Position numbers and translations under genes: made by a program
Part shown: positions 45,715 through 58,810 of the stretch, piece after piece
Layout of the letters: each line of letters begins with the position of its first letter
How positions within the stretch are numbered: position 1 is the stretch's first letter
The notes under the pieces: model-generated
The model's database searches: none
Told to the model about the DNA's origin: nothing
The model's input: only the letters and a program-made list of their open reading frames with translations
From: Aralia elata
Taxonomy: Eukaryota; Streptophyta; Magnoliopsida; Apiales; Araliaceae
Direction: 5' to 3'
NCBI GenBank assembly: GCA_034770075.1
Contig: CM068385.1
Span: 56,986,746 to 57,050,745, forward strand
Length of the DNA stretch: 64,000 nucleotides

Positions 45715-46008
45715 ATTATGATTAGATTTGTTATTATGAAATTTATGAGTTAATAAGTTGTAAATCCCAGTTTTATATAATGGGATAAAATAATGATGTA
45801 GTCCTGGAACCTTATGATTTCAGGATAGATGATTTGATGTAAATAACTACGATGCTATTTTTATTATGTTTTAAAGCAGTAAATGAATAAAATGTGAAAG
45901 TTTATCAGATGTGCTATATGTTAAGTGTTGTTTATAAATGTTTAAGTTAAGACTTAAATGTTTAAGTAATTGAATAATAACCTAATAGCGAGAATTCTTA
46001 ACAGTAAA

Positions 46009-47105
46009 ATGTCGCCAAAGAGAAGACAAGCCCGTCAACAGACCCTGAGGGATCGACCAACAACTCTGAAGAAGCCAGTGCCAACCCAATGCAACAGTTG
46101 GTGGATTTGCTCACGGGAGCATTTGCGAATCAACCTCAAGCCCAGTCCACAACATTCAAAGACTTCAAGGCTGTAGGACCCCCAGAATTTCAAGGGTCTA
46201 TGAATCTGATAGAGGCTCAAACGTGGGTCATGGAGATGGAGAAGGTGTTTGATGTCGCTAGGGTCAATGAGGACCAAAAGACGGCATTTGCAACATTCAT
46301 GCTGAAATCAGAAGCTAGCTACTGGTGGCAAGCAAATAAGACTCGAGGTGGCCAAGGGATAATACCGTGGGAACGATTTAAGGAAATATTTTTCGAGACC
46401 TATTTCCCAACAAGTGCTCAGAATCAAATGGAGGTGCAATTTCTCGAATTGAAGTAAGGTACCATGACGGTACCTGAGTATGCAGCAAAATTCAATGAGC
46501 TGGCGAGGTTTGCGCCATATCAGGTCAACACGGATGAGCGAAAGGCTAGAAGATTTGAGCAGGGATTGAAGCCCTGGTTATATAGTCGAGTTTCGTTGTT
46601 TCAACTGAACTCATTTACGGCAGTGTTAGAAAAGGCGATTATCGCCGAAGGAGGCAGTGATGCTCTGTCAAAGTATAATCACGAGCAGAGGAAGAAGAAG
46701 AATGAAAGTGAAAACAAGGTAAGTGGTAGCCATGGGGGCAGTAGCCAGAAAAGAAAATGGAATGATAGTAACTCTGCGAGAAGTCAGCAGGGTAATCAGA
46801 AGAAGAAGATGAAGGTGTGCATCAACTGTGGAAAGAGCCATATGGGTGCTTGTTTGAAGGGTAAGAGGGTATGCTTCAACTGTGGACAAGAGGGTAATAT
46901 TTCACCAAATTTCCCTAATCCGAAGAAAGGAGCATGTTTCATCTGCGGGTTGAAGGATCACTTTGCCCGAGACTGCCCTAAGAAAGCAACGACAGGTGGA
47001 GCCAGTGCAGGAAAAGGAAATAGCGGTGGTGGCACTCTGACTATCACAGGACCGACACAGCCCAATCGACCTACCGCTCGAACATTCAACATGACAGTGC
47101 AGGAT
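46009..47105 (+). pseudogene. gag of chromovirus 8
   Basis: ATG 46009 (MSPKRRQARQQT) is followed by a one-base deletion near 46042 that puts the start out of frame with the rest. The capsid then reads on from MQQLVDLLTGAF (46089) to a TAA at 46455-46457, where element 2 has CAA, and again from 46458 through EQGLKPWLYSRVSLF. Three zinc knuckles follow (46815-46975): the first is CINCGKSHMGAC. The second has lost its His and last Cys (CFNCGQEGNISPNF), and the third is intact (CFICGLKDHFARDC). The frame runs straight into protease, indicating a single gag-pol polyprotein. Loss of the second knuckle would be expected to harm RNA packaging. Confidence 0.9.
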
Positions 47106-50100
47106 GCTGTGCAGTCAAAGGATGTAGTGTCAGGTATCATTCCAGTCAATAATGTTAATGCTTATGTATTGTTTGACTCGGGTGCTACTTGCTCATTTAT
47201 ATCCGATGATTTTGCTAAGAAATTAGAGTTACCTCAGGAAGAATTAGATTACCCCATGAATATAGAAATTGCGAATAGGGAAGTGATTCCTGTTAAGTTT
47301 GTCCACAAGAGCTGTCAGGTAGATATTAAGGGTCATGTGATGACAGTAAACTTGATCCCAATTCGTCTTGGGGAGTTTGATGTTATTTTGGGTATGGATT
47401 GGTTGTTCAACCATGGGGCAGTTATTGACTGTCAAAAGAAGTGTGTGAACCTTATGACTCCGTCAAAGGTAGTGTTTTATGGCAGCAAGTCGCCTAGACA
47501 AACGAGTTATCTGACGATGATGTAGGCCAGAAAGATGTTGAAACAAGGATGTGTAGGATATCTAGCCTACATAGTTGATACCCGAAAGGTGGGTGCAAAA
47601 CTGGAGGAGATACCAGTAGTTAGGGATTTTGCGGACGTGTTTCCTGATGATTTGCCAGGATTACCGCCAGATAGGGAAATCGAGTTTGTAATTGATTTAG
47701 CACCGGGTACAACCCCTATATCAAAAGCCCCATATAGAATGGCTCCAGTAGAAATGAAGGAGTTGATGGTGCAATTACAGGAGTTGCTGGATAAGAAGTA
47801 TATTCAACCGAGCATTTCGCCGTGGGGAGCGGTATTGTTTGTTAAGAAGAAGGATGGGTCAATGCGTCTTTGCATTGATTATAGAGAGTTGAACAAGGTC
47901 ACGATTAAAAACAAGTATCCGTTGCCAAGAATCGATGACTTGTTTGACCAACTGAAGGGAGCAAGATATTTTTCAAAGATAGATTTGCGAAGTGGGTACC
48001 ATCAATTAAAGGTGAGAAAGGAAGACATACCAAAGACGGCATTTCGAACTAGATATGGTCACTATGAGTTTTTGGTTATGTCATTTGGTTTAACGAATGC
48101 GCCTGCAGCATTCATGGACTTAATGAATAGGGTGTTCAAACCATTTCTGGATAAATTTGTGGTAGTATTCATAGACGACATTTTGGTTTACTCCAAAACT
48201 CAAGAAGAACACGTGGAGCATTTGAGGGTGACATTGGAGGCGTTAAGGAAGGAGAAATTGTATCCAAAATTTTCGAAGTGCAAATTTTGGTTAGAGCGTG
48301 TTCAATTCCTTGGACATGTTATTGATAAAGACGGGATTTCAGTGGATCCAGCGAAAGTGAAAGCTGTGATGAACAGGGATCAGCCAAAAACACCGTCAGA
48401 AGTGAGGAGTTTCCTAGGTTTGGCAAGATACAACAAACGTTTTATTCAAGATTTCTCCAGGATCGCCAGTCCGTTAACAAACTTAACAAGAAAATCAGTG
48501 AAGTTTGTTTGGACGGAGAAGTACGAAGAGAGTTTCCAAGAACTAAAGAAGAGACTAAGTTCGGCACCTGTGTTGTCTTTACCAGATGATACAGGAAATT
48601 TTGTGGTGTACAGTGACGCATCACATAAAGGACTTGGTTGTGTGTTGATGCAGAATGGTAAGGTTATCGCATATGCATCGCGTCAACTAAAAGACTATGA
48701 AAAAGGGTATCCGACCCATGATTTGGAGTTAGCAGCCGTGGTGTTTGCTTTGAAAATCTAGAGGCACTATCTCTATGGGGAGAAGTGTGAAATATATACG
48801 GACCATAAAAGTTTGAAGTATATTTTCACACAGAAAGATTTGAATATGCGGTAGAGGAGATGGATAGAATTGATCAAAGATTATGATTGTGAAATTCTAT
48901 ACCATCCGGGGAAGGCTAATGTGGTTGCCGACGCTTTGAGTAGAAAAGGTCGGGAGAAACTGTTTATGTTAACTGCTCAGGAGAAACTTGTAACAGAAAT
49001 GGCTAAATTGGAGTTAGAGGTGAAGAATCTGGCAGAGCCTGCCGAAAAATTGTTCCAAATGGAAACTCAACCAACTCTGGTGGACAAAGTCAAGGAAGCG
49101 CAACTCAAGGATGAGGAGTGTATTAATATACGCAAAAGAGTGCTTGAAGGTGAAGAGCTTAAATATAAAATCGATACCGAAGGGTTGCTGAGATTTGAAG
49201 GCAGAATCTGGGTACCGTCAGTATTGGCAATCAGAGAGGAGATTTTGAACGAAGCTTATAGTTCAAGATTTTCGATTCACCCGGGGAGTACAAAGATGTA
49301 CCAGGATCTTCGCCAACATTTTTGGTGGCCAAACATGAAAAGAGAGGTTGTCAAGTGTGTTGCGAAGTGTCTCACTTGTCAGAAAGTTAAAGCAGAACAT
49401 CAACGACCAAGTGGTTTGTTACAGCCCTTGGAGATACCAGAATGGAAGTGGAAGCATATCACAATGGACTTTGTGGTAGGGCTTCCAACTACTCAGAAGG
49501 GTTATGACGCAATATGGGTCATAGTTGACAGATTAACGAAATCAGCACATTTCTTGCCTATCAAAATTCGATTCACTTTGGATCAGCTGGCGAAGTTATA
49601 TGTCAAAGAGATTATCTCAAGGCACGGAGTTCCAGTATCAATAGTATCAGATCGAGATCCACGATTCACATCAAAATTTTGGAGAAGTCTGCAAGCGTGT
49701 TTGGGAATGCAGTTGAGAATGAGTACAGCCTACCATCCTCAAACCGATGGCCAGAGCGAAAGAACAATTCAAACGTTGGAGGATATGCTTCGAGCATGCG
49801 TTATGGATTTTAAAGGCAACTGGGATGATCATTTACCTCTAGGTTATCACCCTTCGAACATCGAGTTTTCTTACAACAATAGTCATCACATTAGTATCGG
49901 CATGCCGCCCTACGAAGCATTGTACAGAAGGAAATGCAGAACTCCATTATGCTGGGATGAGGTTGGTGAACGACGACTATTTGGACCCGAGCTAGTACAA
50001 CAAACTGCTGAAATTGTCAAGGTAATAAGAGCCAGACTGATAGCCGCTCAAGACAGACAGAAGAAGTATGCGGATCAGTGTCGTCAAAATCGCGAATTTG

Positions 50101-50522
50101 AAGTCGGCAGTTTCGTGTTTCTCAAGGTATCTCCCTGGAAGGGGAAAATCAGATTTGGTAAAAAGGGTAAGCTGAGTCCGCGATTTATTGGACTGTTTGA
50201 GGTGCTGAAAAAGGTGGGTGAGGTAGCTTATGAGGTTGCTTTACCTCCTGAGTTAGGTCACATTCACAATGTCTTCCATATATCGGTGTTACGACAGTAT
50301 AAGCCCGATTATAAACATATAATCGAATATGAACCAATACAGTTCGAGAAAGATTTATCCTATGACGAGATACCTGTACAGATAGTGGACAGGAAAGAGC
50401 AGGTTCTCAGAAATAAAGTGATACCTTCTGTTAAGGTAATTTGGAGGAACCACAGTGCTGAAGAAGTAACGTTGGAACTCGAAGAGCAAATGATGCAAAA
50501 TTTTCCTCAATTATTTGTTTAA
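47106..50522 (+). pseudogene. pol of chromovirus 8: PR, RT, RNaseH, IN, chromodomain
   Basis: Protease has LFDSGATCSFIS and LGMDWL. A TAG at 47523-47525 replaces a Gln codon. RT is intact from 47535 (LPPDREIEFVIDL, FSKIDLRSGYHQ, and catalytic VFIDDILVYS near 48167). RNaseH starts at YSDASHKGLGC; TAG at 48759-48761 replaces the Trp of IWRHY and TAG at 48852-48854 replaces Gln. From 48870 the frame is open for 550 codons: RNaseH end, H2C2 finger, D,D,E core (ITMDF, SDRDPRF, GQSERTIQTLE), GPY/F-type module with GLFEVL in place of GPFEVL, and chromodomain. A small insertion near 49840 adds five residues in the integrase. All four stops are explained by one C-to-T or G-to-A change. No frameshift is seen in pol, unlike element 2. 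Confidence 0.93.
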
Positions 50523-50534
50523 TCTTTATATTGC

Positions 50535-50632
50535 GATTCTGGGGATGAAATCTTTGTAAGGAGGGGAGAATGTAACGGACGATTTAATTGCATTGTGATT
50601 CTGGGGACAGAATCCTTTTAAGGAGGGAAAGA
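50535..50632 (+). promoter_or_regulatory. Doubled polypurine tract before LTR 8
   Basis: First block attctggggatgaaatc, then aaggaggggaga and tgtaacggacga; second block attctggggacagaatcc, then aaggagggaaaga, adjoining the LTR at 50633. Same layout as elements 2 and 9. Confidence 0.8.
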
Positions 50633-53383
50633 TGTAACGAATGCAATTTTTGTGATTGAATAAAAATATTTGTTGAATTATATAAATATTTTTATTAATT
50701 TATTGAGCTAAATAAATAATTTATTAAGTTTTTGTGAAATGGGTATATGTTAAGTTTAATAATGTTAAATGTTGTTTGAATGTGATTTGTTATGTTATTC
50801 TAATTTAATTTAATAATTAAATTAGATGATGAAAATGTTTATTTGAATAAATGATTTATTTGAATAAGAGAATTTATTTGGTATTATTGTTATTTGTTAA
50901 ATGAAATTATTAATTTAGTTAGTAAGGTTTAATTGAATTTATTTAATAATAAGTTCAATTTAATTAGAAGTGTGACATTTAAAACTATATGTTATAATGA
51001 TTTATTAAAATAAATAGAAAGAGTTTTTATTTCCATCAAACCAAACAAGGCCTTATGACCTTTCGTTGGAAATAAAGAGTTATTTTATTTGTAATTGCCA
51101 AACATAGCCTTATGGCTTTTGAATTATGTAACTGATAATTTTTAAAATTAAAATATGTGATTATGTTTCATCAGTTTTTATTTGAAGGTTGAATACGTTA
51201 AGTAAGAAGTTTTCATCAGTTGCTAAAAAAACAGAGTTCTATCAAGATGAGAATAGAGAGAAAATTGAGAGTAAGAGAGTTTTGTTGATTGAGAGAATCA
51301 AGAAGAAAAGGGAAACTAAGAATCATATTTAGCTTGAAGGTATAATTCTTTTAGTTTTGTTATTCATTATATTCTTATTGTTTTACTTCACTGTATATGA
51401 ATTTATATGCTAAATACATGAATTACTTGGTTATAATTGTTAGTAAGCATGTATTAGAGATTATGTGATGATTATAAACTAATTTGAAAGATTTAATTCA
51501 TGAAAGCATGATTTAGAATGAAGTCTTTGTTTTTACAGAGTCTTATTTCATTTATGGCATATATATATGATAATTGATGTTCAATTAGATTATTAATCGG
51601 TAAATTGACTTTTGATTTTGTTAATACGATGAAAAACGAAAAGAATATAATTTGAATGGATTAAAATGATTGAAAGATGAGTTACAGTGGTTGATTTCAT
51701 GAAAATGGTCAAAACTTGAATAAATTGTTTAACAGTGAAATTCTTGGGTTTAAATTGGCTGTTTATGTGATAGAATGATTAAAATGTTTAGAAAACATGT
51801 TGGGAAATTGTTTTCTAGCATATTTGATGTCTGGGTATATTTAATTTGTGTATTGGATGGTAGAATTCGGAAAATTTGGCCAAATTTGGCCTAAGTTTTC
51901 ACTGTTCGCGAACTGGAGGAGACGACTGCCGGGTGTCTCGCCCCGGCGAGAAAAATGAGTTGTTAAACTTCGCCCTGGCGAGATCTCGCCCCGGCGAGAA
52001 ATTTTAAAAGGGAATCCTCGCCCCGGCGAGAGCCCGCCCCAGCGAGAAAGTTTAAAAGGGAATTCTCGCCCCGGCGAGAATCACTGCTGTAAAAAAAAAA
52101 TTTATTATTATTTTGTTTTCTTTTCTTGGAAGTTATGATGCAGAATTAAACTTGTATTAATGTATTAAGTGATTAATGAAATTCCAAGATGATTGGAACT
52201 TGTTGATTATGGTTTGCTAAATGAGATATTATAATAAAATGAGATAGAGAGCAAACCTAAAATACTTTCAATCTTGTGACTAATTATGTTACCATCTTAT
52301 AATTAAATGTATATGTTGTTTAAGGATCGTGAAATTACTTAAATTTGTAATCTACGCTTGAGGCAAGTTTTCCTATCTCAAACTTGTTATTTCATTTAAA
52401 GCGAGTTTAATATCATTGAGCAAGAATATTTACCTTAGCTTATTGTTATTCAAGCAAGGTTGTTGTCATGATTAAATGCTAAAGCTTTATTCCAGTTGTT
52501 TATTGTTCGATCATTGATCGTTATTCAAACTTTGAACAGAATTTCTATTGTTTGACTTTATTGATGAATTAGACTAGCAAACCCTTATTGATTCAGCTAG
52601 TCCTTAGTTGATGACCGATTTCAAAGACTTAGAATATTTTCTATTCTTGTTCCAAGCCAAGTTTCTTTTGGTATGGATTCAGACGATAAACTGAGATGAA
52701 CAACCCTAATATAAGGGATTACTTACGCGACAGCGTTAAAATATTTGTGCACAATACATTGTACAAATGGCTGATCCCCCTGAGTACGAGATGTTGGTCC
52801 ATAGTCTATATGACTGTTAAAGGTTACAGTAGAAATACTTGTTAACCTAGGACATAGTTCGAGGTCTTGTGACCCTCAGATATAATTTCTAAATATTGAA
52901 ATCTATTTTTCCTTGAATCGAGCATTCAAACGAGCTTTTAGACTTTGATCATTTATTGACTGAGATTCAGAAAACTATTATTCCTCAGTTGAAATCCATT
53001 TCATTTAAAAATTATTGTTATCGTACTTGTGAGCAATTGTTTGCTCACTCTTGCACTAATCATTGCAGCTAAGCCAGAAAAGCAGGACGAGCCGTCCACG
53101 AGTAAAGGAAAGGGCAAATTGCAGAAGTAGCTTAAGACTTGTGTCTATTTGATGTATTATGTAACAAAACTTGTTTAAATTATGTTTTATTCCGCATTAA
53201 TGTATTAAGTTTATGATAACCTGGGATTTGATTGTTTAACAGTTTGGTGATGTAACCCATTTTGGAAAGATGTTTCTTTAAGTTTATTTAATTGTTCTTA
53301 ATTATGGGTAGTTAGATATGAATGAATGAGATAGTGAGCACCAAATCTGTGGAAATTAAGTACCCGGATTTGGGGGTGTCACA
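50633..53383 (+). repeat. 3' LTR of chromovirus 8 (2751 bp)
   Basis: It runs from TGTAACGAAT to gtgtcaca and belongs to the same family as LTR 2, clearly diverged. It contains a GA-rich leader ending agcttgaag/gtataa (51339), GC hairpins with tctcgcc/ggcgaga stems (51930-52085), a shortened caagttt region (about 52360), the ggggat-type domain (about 52690-52785), the gagcaa/ttgctc hairpin and the mini-exon frame (53068-53130). Confidence 0.93.
53068..53130 (+). other. Mini-exon-like frame in LTR 8
   Basis: Twenty codons and TAG read AKPEKQDEPSTSKGKGKLQK after ctaatcattgcag. Compared with LTR 2 there are eight base differences; seven are third-position synonymous changes and one changes Met to Leu. 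Confidence 0.58.
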
Positions 53384-55826
53384 ACTATGAGTTTTTGGTT
53401 ATGTCATTTGGTTTAACGAATGCGCCTGCAGCATTCATGGACTTAATGAATAGAGTATTCAAACCATTTCTGGATAAGTTTGTAGTGGTATTCATAGACG
53501 ACATTTTGGTTTACTCCAAAACTCAAGAAGAACACGTGGAGCATTTAAGGGTGACATTGGAGGCGTTAAGGAAAGAGAAATTGTATGCAAAATTTTTGAA
53601 GTGTGAATTTTGGTTGGAACGTGTTCAATTCCTTGGGCATGTTATCGATAAAGACGGGATTTCAGTGGATCCAGCGAAAGTGGAAGCTGTGATGAACTGG
53701 GATCAGCCGAAAACACCGTCAGAAGTGAGGAGTTTCTTAGGTTTGGCAGGTTACTACAGGAGTTTTATTCAAGATTTCTCCAGGATCGCCACTCCGTTAA
53801 CGAATTTAACAAGAAAGTCGGTGAAGTTTGTTAGGATGGAGAAGTGCGAAGAGAGTTTCCAAGAACTAAAGAAGAGACTAAGTTCGACGCCTGTGTTGTC
53901 TTTGCCAGATGATACAGGAAATTTTGTGGTGTATAGTGACGCATCACATAAAGGACTTGGTTGTGTGCTTATGCAGAATGGTAAGGTTATTGCATATGCA
54001 TCGCGCCAACTAAAATAATATGAAAAAGGGTATCCGACCCATGATTTGGAGTTGGCAGCCGTAGTGTTTGCTTTGAAAATCTGGAGGCACTATCTCTATG
54101 GGGAGAAGTGTGAAATATATACAGACCATAAAAGTCTGAAGTATATTTTCACACAGAAGGATTTGAATATGCGGCAGAGGAGATGGATAGAATTAATCAA
54201 AATTATGATTGTGAAATTTTATACCATCCAGGGAAGGCTAATGTGGTTGCCGACGCTTTGAGTAGAAAAGGTCGGGAGAAACTATTTTTGTTAACTGCTC
54301 AGGAGAAGCTTGTAGCGGAAATGGCTAAATTGGAATTAGAGGTGAAGGGTCTGACAGAGCTTAATGAAAAATTGTTCCATCTGGAAACCCAACCAACTCT
54401 GGTGGACAAAGTCAAGGAAGCGCAACTTCAGGATAAGGAATGTGTTAAGATTCGGAAAAGAGTGCTTGAGGGAGAAGAGCTTAAATGTAAAATCGATATC
54501 GAAGGGTTGTTGAGATTTGAAGGCAGAATCTGGGTACCGTCAGTATTGGCAATCAGAGAGGAGATTTTGAACGAAGCTCACAGTTCAAGATTTTTGATTC
54601 ACCTAGGGAGTACAAAAATGTACCAGGATCTTCGACAACATTTTTGGTGGCCAAACATGAAAAGAGAGGTTGCTAAGTGTGTTGCGAAATGTGTCACTTG
54701 TCAGAAAGTTAAAGTAGAGCATCAATGACCAAGTGGGTTGTTACAGCCCTTGGAGATACCCGAATGGAAGTGGGAGCATATCACAATGGACTTCGTGGTA
54801 GGGCTTCCAACTACTCAGAAGGGATATGACGCAATATGGGTCATAGTTGACAGATTGACGAAATGAACGCATTTCTTGCCGATCAAAATCAGATTCACTT
54901 TGGATCAGCTGGCAAAGTTATACGTCAAGGAAATTATTTCGAGGCACGGTGTTCCAGTATCAATTGTGTTGGACAGAGATCCACGTTTCACATCAAAATT
55001 TTGGAGGAGTCTACAAGCTTGTTTAGGGACACAGTTGAGAATGAGTACAACCTACCATCCTCAAACCGATGGCCAAAGCGAAAGAACAATTCAAACGTTG
55101 GAGGATATGTTAAGAGCATGTGTTATGGATTTTAAAGGCAACTGGGATGATCATTTACCTCTGGTCGAGTTTGCTTACAACAATAGTCATCACGCTAGTA
55201 TCGGCATGCCGCCCTACGAAACATTGTACGGAAGGAAATGCAGAACTCCATTATGCTGGGATGAGGTTGGTGAACGACGACTATTGGGACCCGAGCTGGT
55301 ACAACAAACTGCTGAAATTGTCAAGGTGATAAGAGCCAGACTGATAGCCGCTCAAGACAGGCAGAAGAAGTATGCTGATCAACACCGACAAAATCGCGAA
55401 TTTGAAGTCGGCAGTTTCGTGTTTCTCAAGGTATCTCCCTGGAAGGGGAAAATTAGATTTGGTAAAAAGGGTAAGCTGAGTCGGCGATTTATTGGACCGT
55501 TTGAGGTGTTGAAAAGGGTGGGTGAGGTAGCTTATGAGGTAGCTTTACCTCCTGAGTTAGGCCACATTCACAATGTCTTCCATATATCGGTGCTACGACA
55601 GTATAAGCCCGATTATAAACATGTAATAGAATATGAACCGATACAATTCGAGAAAGATTTGTCTTATGAAGAGGTTCCTGTACAGATAGTGGACAGGAAG
55701 GAGCAAGTTCTTAGAAATAAAGTGATACCTTATATTAAGATAATCTGGAGGAACCACAGTGCTGAAGAAGCTACGTGGGAACTCGAAGAGACAATGATGC
55801 AGAATTATCCTCAATTATTTGTTTAA
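53384..55826 (+). pseudogene. Chromovirus 9 pol, 5'-truncated: RT, RNaseH, IN, chromodomain
   Basis: It begins inside RT at YEFLVMSFGLTNAPAAF, where element 8 had inserted, and includes the catalytic VFIDDILVYS and RNaseH (YSDASHKGLGC). Breaks are a TAA near 54016, a one-base deletion near 54200 (atcaaaattatg), TGA at 54726-54728 (Arg codon CGA in element 8) and TGA near 54863. From 54876 the frame is open for 316 codons with SIVLDRDPRF, GQSERTIQTLE, the GPY/F module RFIGPFEVL and the chromodomain ending YPQLFV. The second catalytic Asp region reads VLDRDP rather than VSDRDP, a change beside the active residue. The sequence is closest to element 8. Confidence 0.92.
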
Positions 55827-55837
55827 TTTTGTATCGT

Positions 55838-55936
55838 GATTATGGGGACAGAATCCTTGTAAGGAGGGGAGAAATGTAACGGACGAATTAATTGCGTTGT
55901 GATTCTGGGGACAGAATCCTTTTAAGGAGGGAAGGA
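55838..55936 (+). promoter_or_regulatory. Doubled polypurine tract before LTR 9
   Basis: First block gattatggggacagaatcc, then aaggaggggagaa and tgtaacggacga; second block ending aaggagggaagga adjoins the LTR at 55937. Confidence 0.8.
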
Positions 55937-58810
55937 TGTAACGAATGCAATTTTTGTGATTAAATAAAAATATTTATTGAGTTATATAAATATTTTTATT
56001 AATTTGTTTATTGAGTAAAATAAATAAATTATTAAGTTATGGTGAAAGAATTTATGTTAAATGTTATTTAAATGTGATTTGATGTGATTATTCTAATTTA
56101 ATTTAATAATTAAATTAGATGATTAAATGGTTTATTTGAATAAATGATTTATTTGAATAAGATAATTTATTTGGTGTTATTGTTGTTTGTTAAATAAAAT
56201 TATTATTTGAGTTAGTAAGGTTTAATTGAATTTATTTAATAATAAGTTCAATTAAATTAAATGTGTGACAATTAGAACTATATGTTATGATGATTTATTA
56301 AATAAATGAGAAGTGTTTTAATTCAGTTTTACCAAACAAGACTCTACGACCTTTGTTTGGAAATAATGAGTTATTTTAATTGTGTTTTACCAAACAAGGC
56401 CTTATGATCTTTAGTTAGAATAATGGATTATTTTTAAATCAGTTTGCCAAACAAGCCTTATGTTTTTTTTGATTTATGTAACTGATAGATTAATATCAGT
56501 ATACGTTATTATTTTATTAAATTATCAGTTTTTATTCTTTATTCCATCAGTTTTTTTAAAAGTCACGTCAGTTAAAAAAAATAGAGTATTGAGAGAGAGT
56601 GAGCAGAGCTTTGAGAATTGAGAGAAAAGAGAGAATTTGAGAAGAAGAATTTGGAGATTGGAAAGGAGAATTCCAAAATCAAAGAAGGTTAATCAAGTTT
56701 TAAGCAATAGAAGGTATAACTCTTGCTAAATTTTGTTCTTCACTGTATTTTGTTTCTCTGTATAAAAACTTGTTGGTTCAAAATATGAATTATTTGATTA
56801 TAGTTGTTGTAGTTGATATAAAGCATGCATTAGATGATTATATGATGGATATAAACTAGTTTGAAGAGTTAATTCATGAAAACATGTTTTTGAATTTAGT
56901 TTTTAGTTTTTACAGAGTTTATTTCATGAATTTTATATATGTATGAAAATTGATGCTTAAATTAGTTATTATTCGGTAAATTGATAATTGCTTATGATTA
57001 TATGATGAAAAACAAGAATAATGCAAGAAGAATGGTTTTAATTGATTGAAAGATGAAGTTACAGAGCTTAGTTTCATAAAAAAGGTTAAAACATGAATAT
57101 GGTTTTAACAGAGAATTTTTGGTTCAATTTGGTTGGTTATGTGTATTAGAATGGTTATAATGTTTAGAAGCATGATGGGTAATTGTTTTATATCATATTT
57201 GATGTCTGGGTATATTTAATTTGTATGTTGGATGGTAGAATTCGGAAAATTTTGGCCAAATTTGGCCTAAATTTTCACTAGTTCGCGAACTGTAGAAGGT
57301 GTCAGTCGCGTCTACCGCCCCGGTGGTAGAAATGAGCTAGAATTGTCGCCCCGGCGGTTCTGTCGTCCCGGCGGCATAATTGTATTAGATTCTTCGCCCC
57401 GGCGACAGCCTCGCCCCAGCGACGATTTTGTTAAGAAGTTCACCGCCCCGGCGGTGGAACAGTAACTGAGAAAAAAATTAAATTAAAATTTATTTGTTTT
57501 GTGATATTGCTATGTTGTTATATGTATGTTTAAAACCTATAATGAGGTAATAAATGACCAATGAAATTCCAAGAGGGTTGTTAACAAATATTTGTGGATT
57601 ATTGAATGTCGATCGAGATGGTATAATAAAATAAGAGAAGAACGAGACTTAAATGTATATGAATTTGTAACTAATTATTGTTATCGTTTTGTAATCAAAA
57701 TGTATAGGGTGATTAAGGGACGTGCATTATTTAAATCTACGCACGAGGCAAGTTCCTTATCTTAATTTATTACTTTTACGTTGAGCAAGTTTTTCCTCCC
57801 TTAAACTTGTTCTTTTATTTAAAGGAAGTTTACTTTCATTGAGCAAGTTACTAACCTTAGCTTATTGTTTATTCAAGCAAGGTTGATACCATGATAAGTG
57901 TTTAAGCTTTATTCCAGTCAATTGTTATTCGATCATTGATAGTTAATCAGACTTTGAACATAGTTCTTATTGTATAAATTTTTATTGATAAATCAGACTA
58001 GCAAACCTTATTGATTCAGCTAGTCCTTAGTTGATGAGCGTTCTAAAGACTTAGAACATTTTAAAATCTTTCCAAACCAAGTTCCTTTTGGTACGGATTC
58101 TGATACTAGACTAAGATGAACAACCCTAATATAGGGGATTAACTACGCGACAGTGTTAAAATGTTTGTGCACAATACATTGTACAAAGGGCTGATCCCCC
58201 TGAGTACGAGATGGATGGTCTATAGTCTATAAGACTGTTAAAGGTTACAGTTGAAATACTTGATAACCTAGGACATAGTTCGAGGTCTTGTGACCCTCAG
58301 ATACAACTTTAAATCTTGAATTCTTTAATCAGTTCTTAATCCAAGTATTCTACTAAGCTTTCATATCTTGATTGTCTATTGATTAAATTCAGAAAACTAT
58401 TATACCTCAGTTGAAATCTATTTCATTTAATTGTTATTGTTATCATACTTGTGGGCAATTGTTTGCTCACTCTTGCATTAAACATTGCAGCTAAGACAGA
58501 GAAGTCTGACGAGCCGTCCACGAGTAAGGGCAAGGGCAAAATGCATAAATAGCTAAAAACCTGTTATTTACTTGATGTTTATTTGTAACAAGACTTATTT
58601 AATATTAGGTTTTATTCCACACAGATGTACTTAAGGTTAAATAACCTGGGTTTTGTTTCATTTATAGATTGGTGATGTAACCCCATTTGAGGGAAGATAT
58701 TTCTTTAAGTTTATTTTAATTGTTCTTATTTTGGGTAGATAGTTGTGAATGATTGTTATAGTGAACACCAAATCAGTGGGAATTAAGTACCCGGATTTGG
58801 GGGTGTCATA
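55937..58810 (+). repeat. 3' LTR of chromovirus 9 (2874 bp)
   Basis: It runs from TGTAACGAAT to gtgtcata (usual CA end mutated to TA). It has a GA leader ending aatagaag/gtataa (56713), GC hairpins with changed stems (57315-57455: ctaccgccccggtggtag, caccgccccggcggtg), the ggggat/atcccc domain (about 58105-58205), the gagcaa-type hairpin as gggcaa/ttgctc, and a mini-exon frame at 58490-58552. Confidence 0.92.
58490..58552 (+). other. Mini-exon-like frame in LTR 9
   Basis: Twenty codons and TAG read AKTEKSDEPSTSKGKGKMHK after aacattgcag. Frame, length, DEPSTSKGKGK core and stop are as in LTR 2; three residues differ. Confidence 0.55.

Larger units (their letters stand above)
44674..53383 (+). 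mobile_element. Chromovirus 8, 5'-truncated
   Basis: It begins within the primer site (atcagagc at 44674-44681), continues through ORF0, gag-pol and the doubled polypurine tract, and ends with a complete 3' LTR. The 5' LTR is missing because of a deletion joining it to copia leader 7. The bases after the LTR (actat, 53384-53388) begin chromovirus 9 RT, so element 8 had inserted there; the left duplication is lost. Confidence 0.9.
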
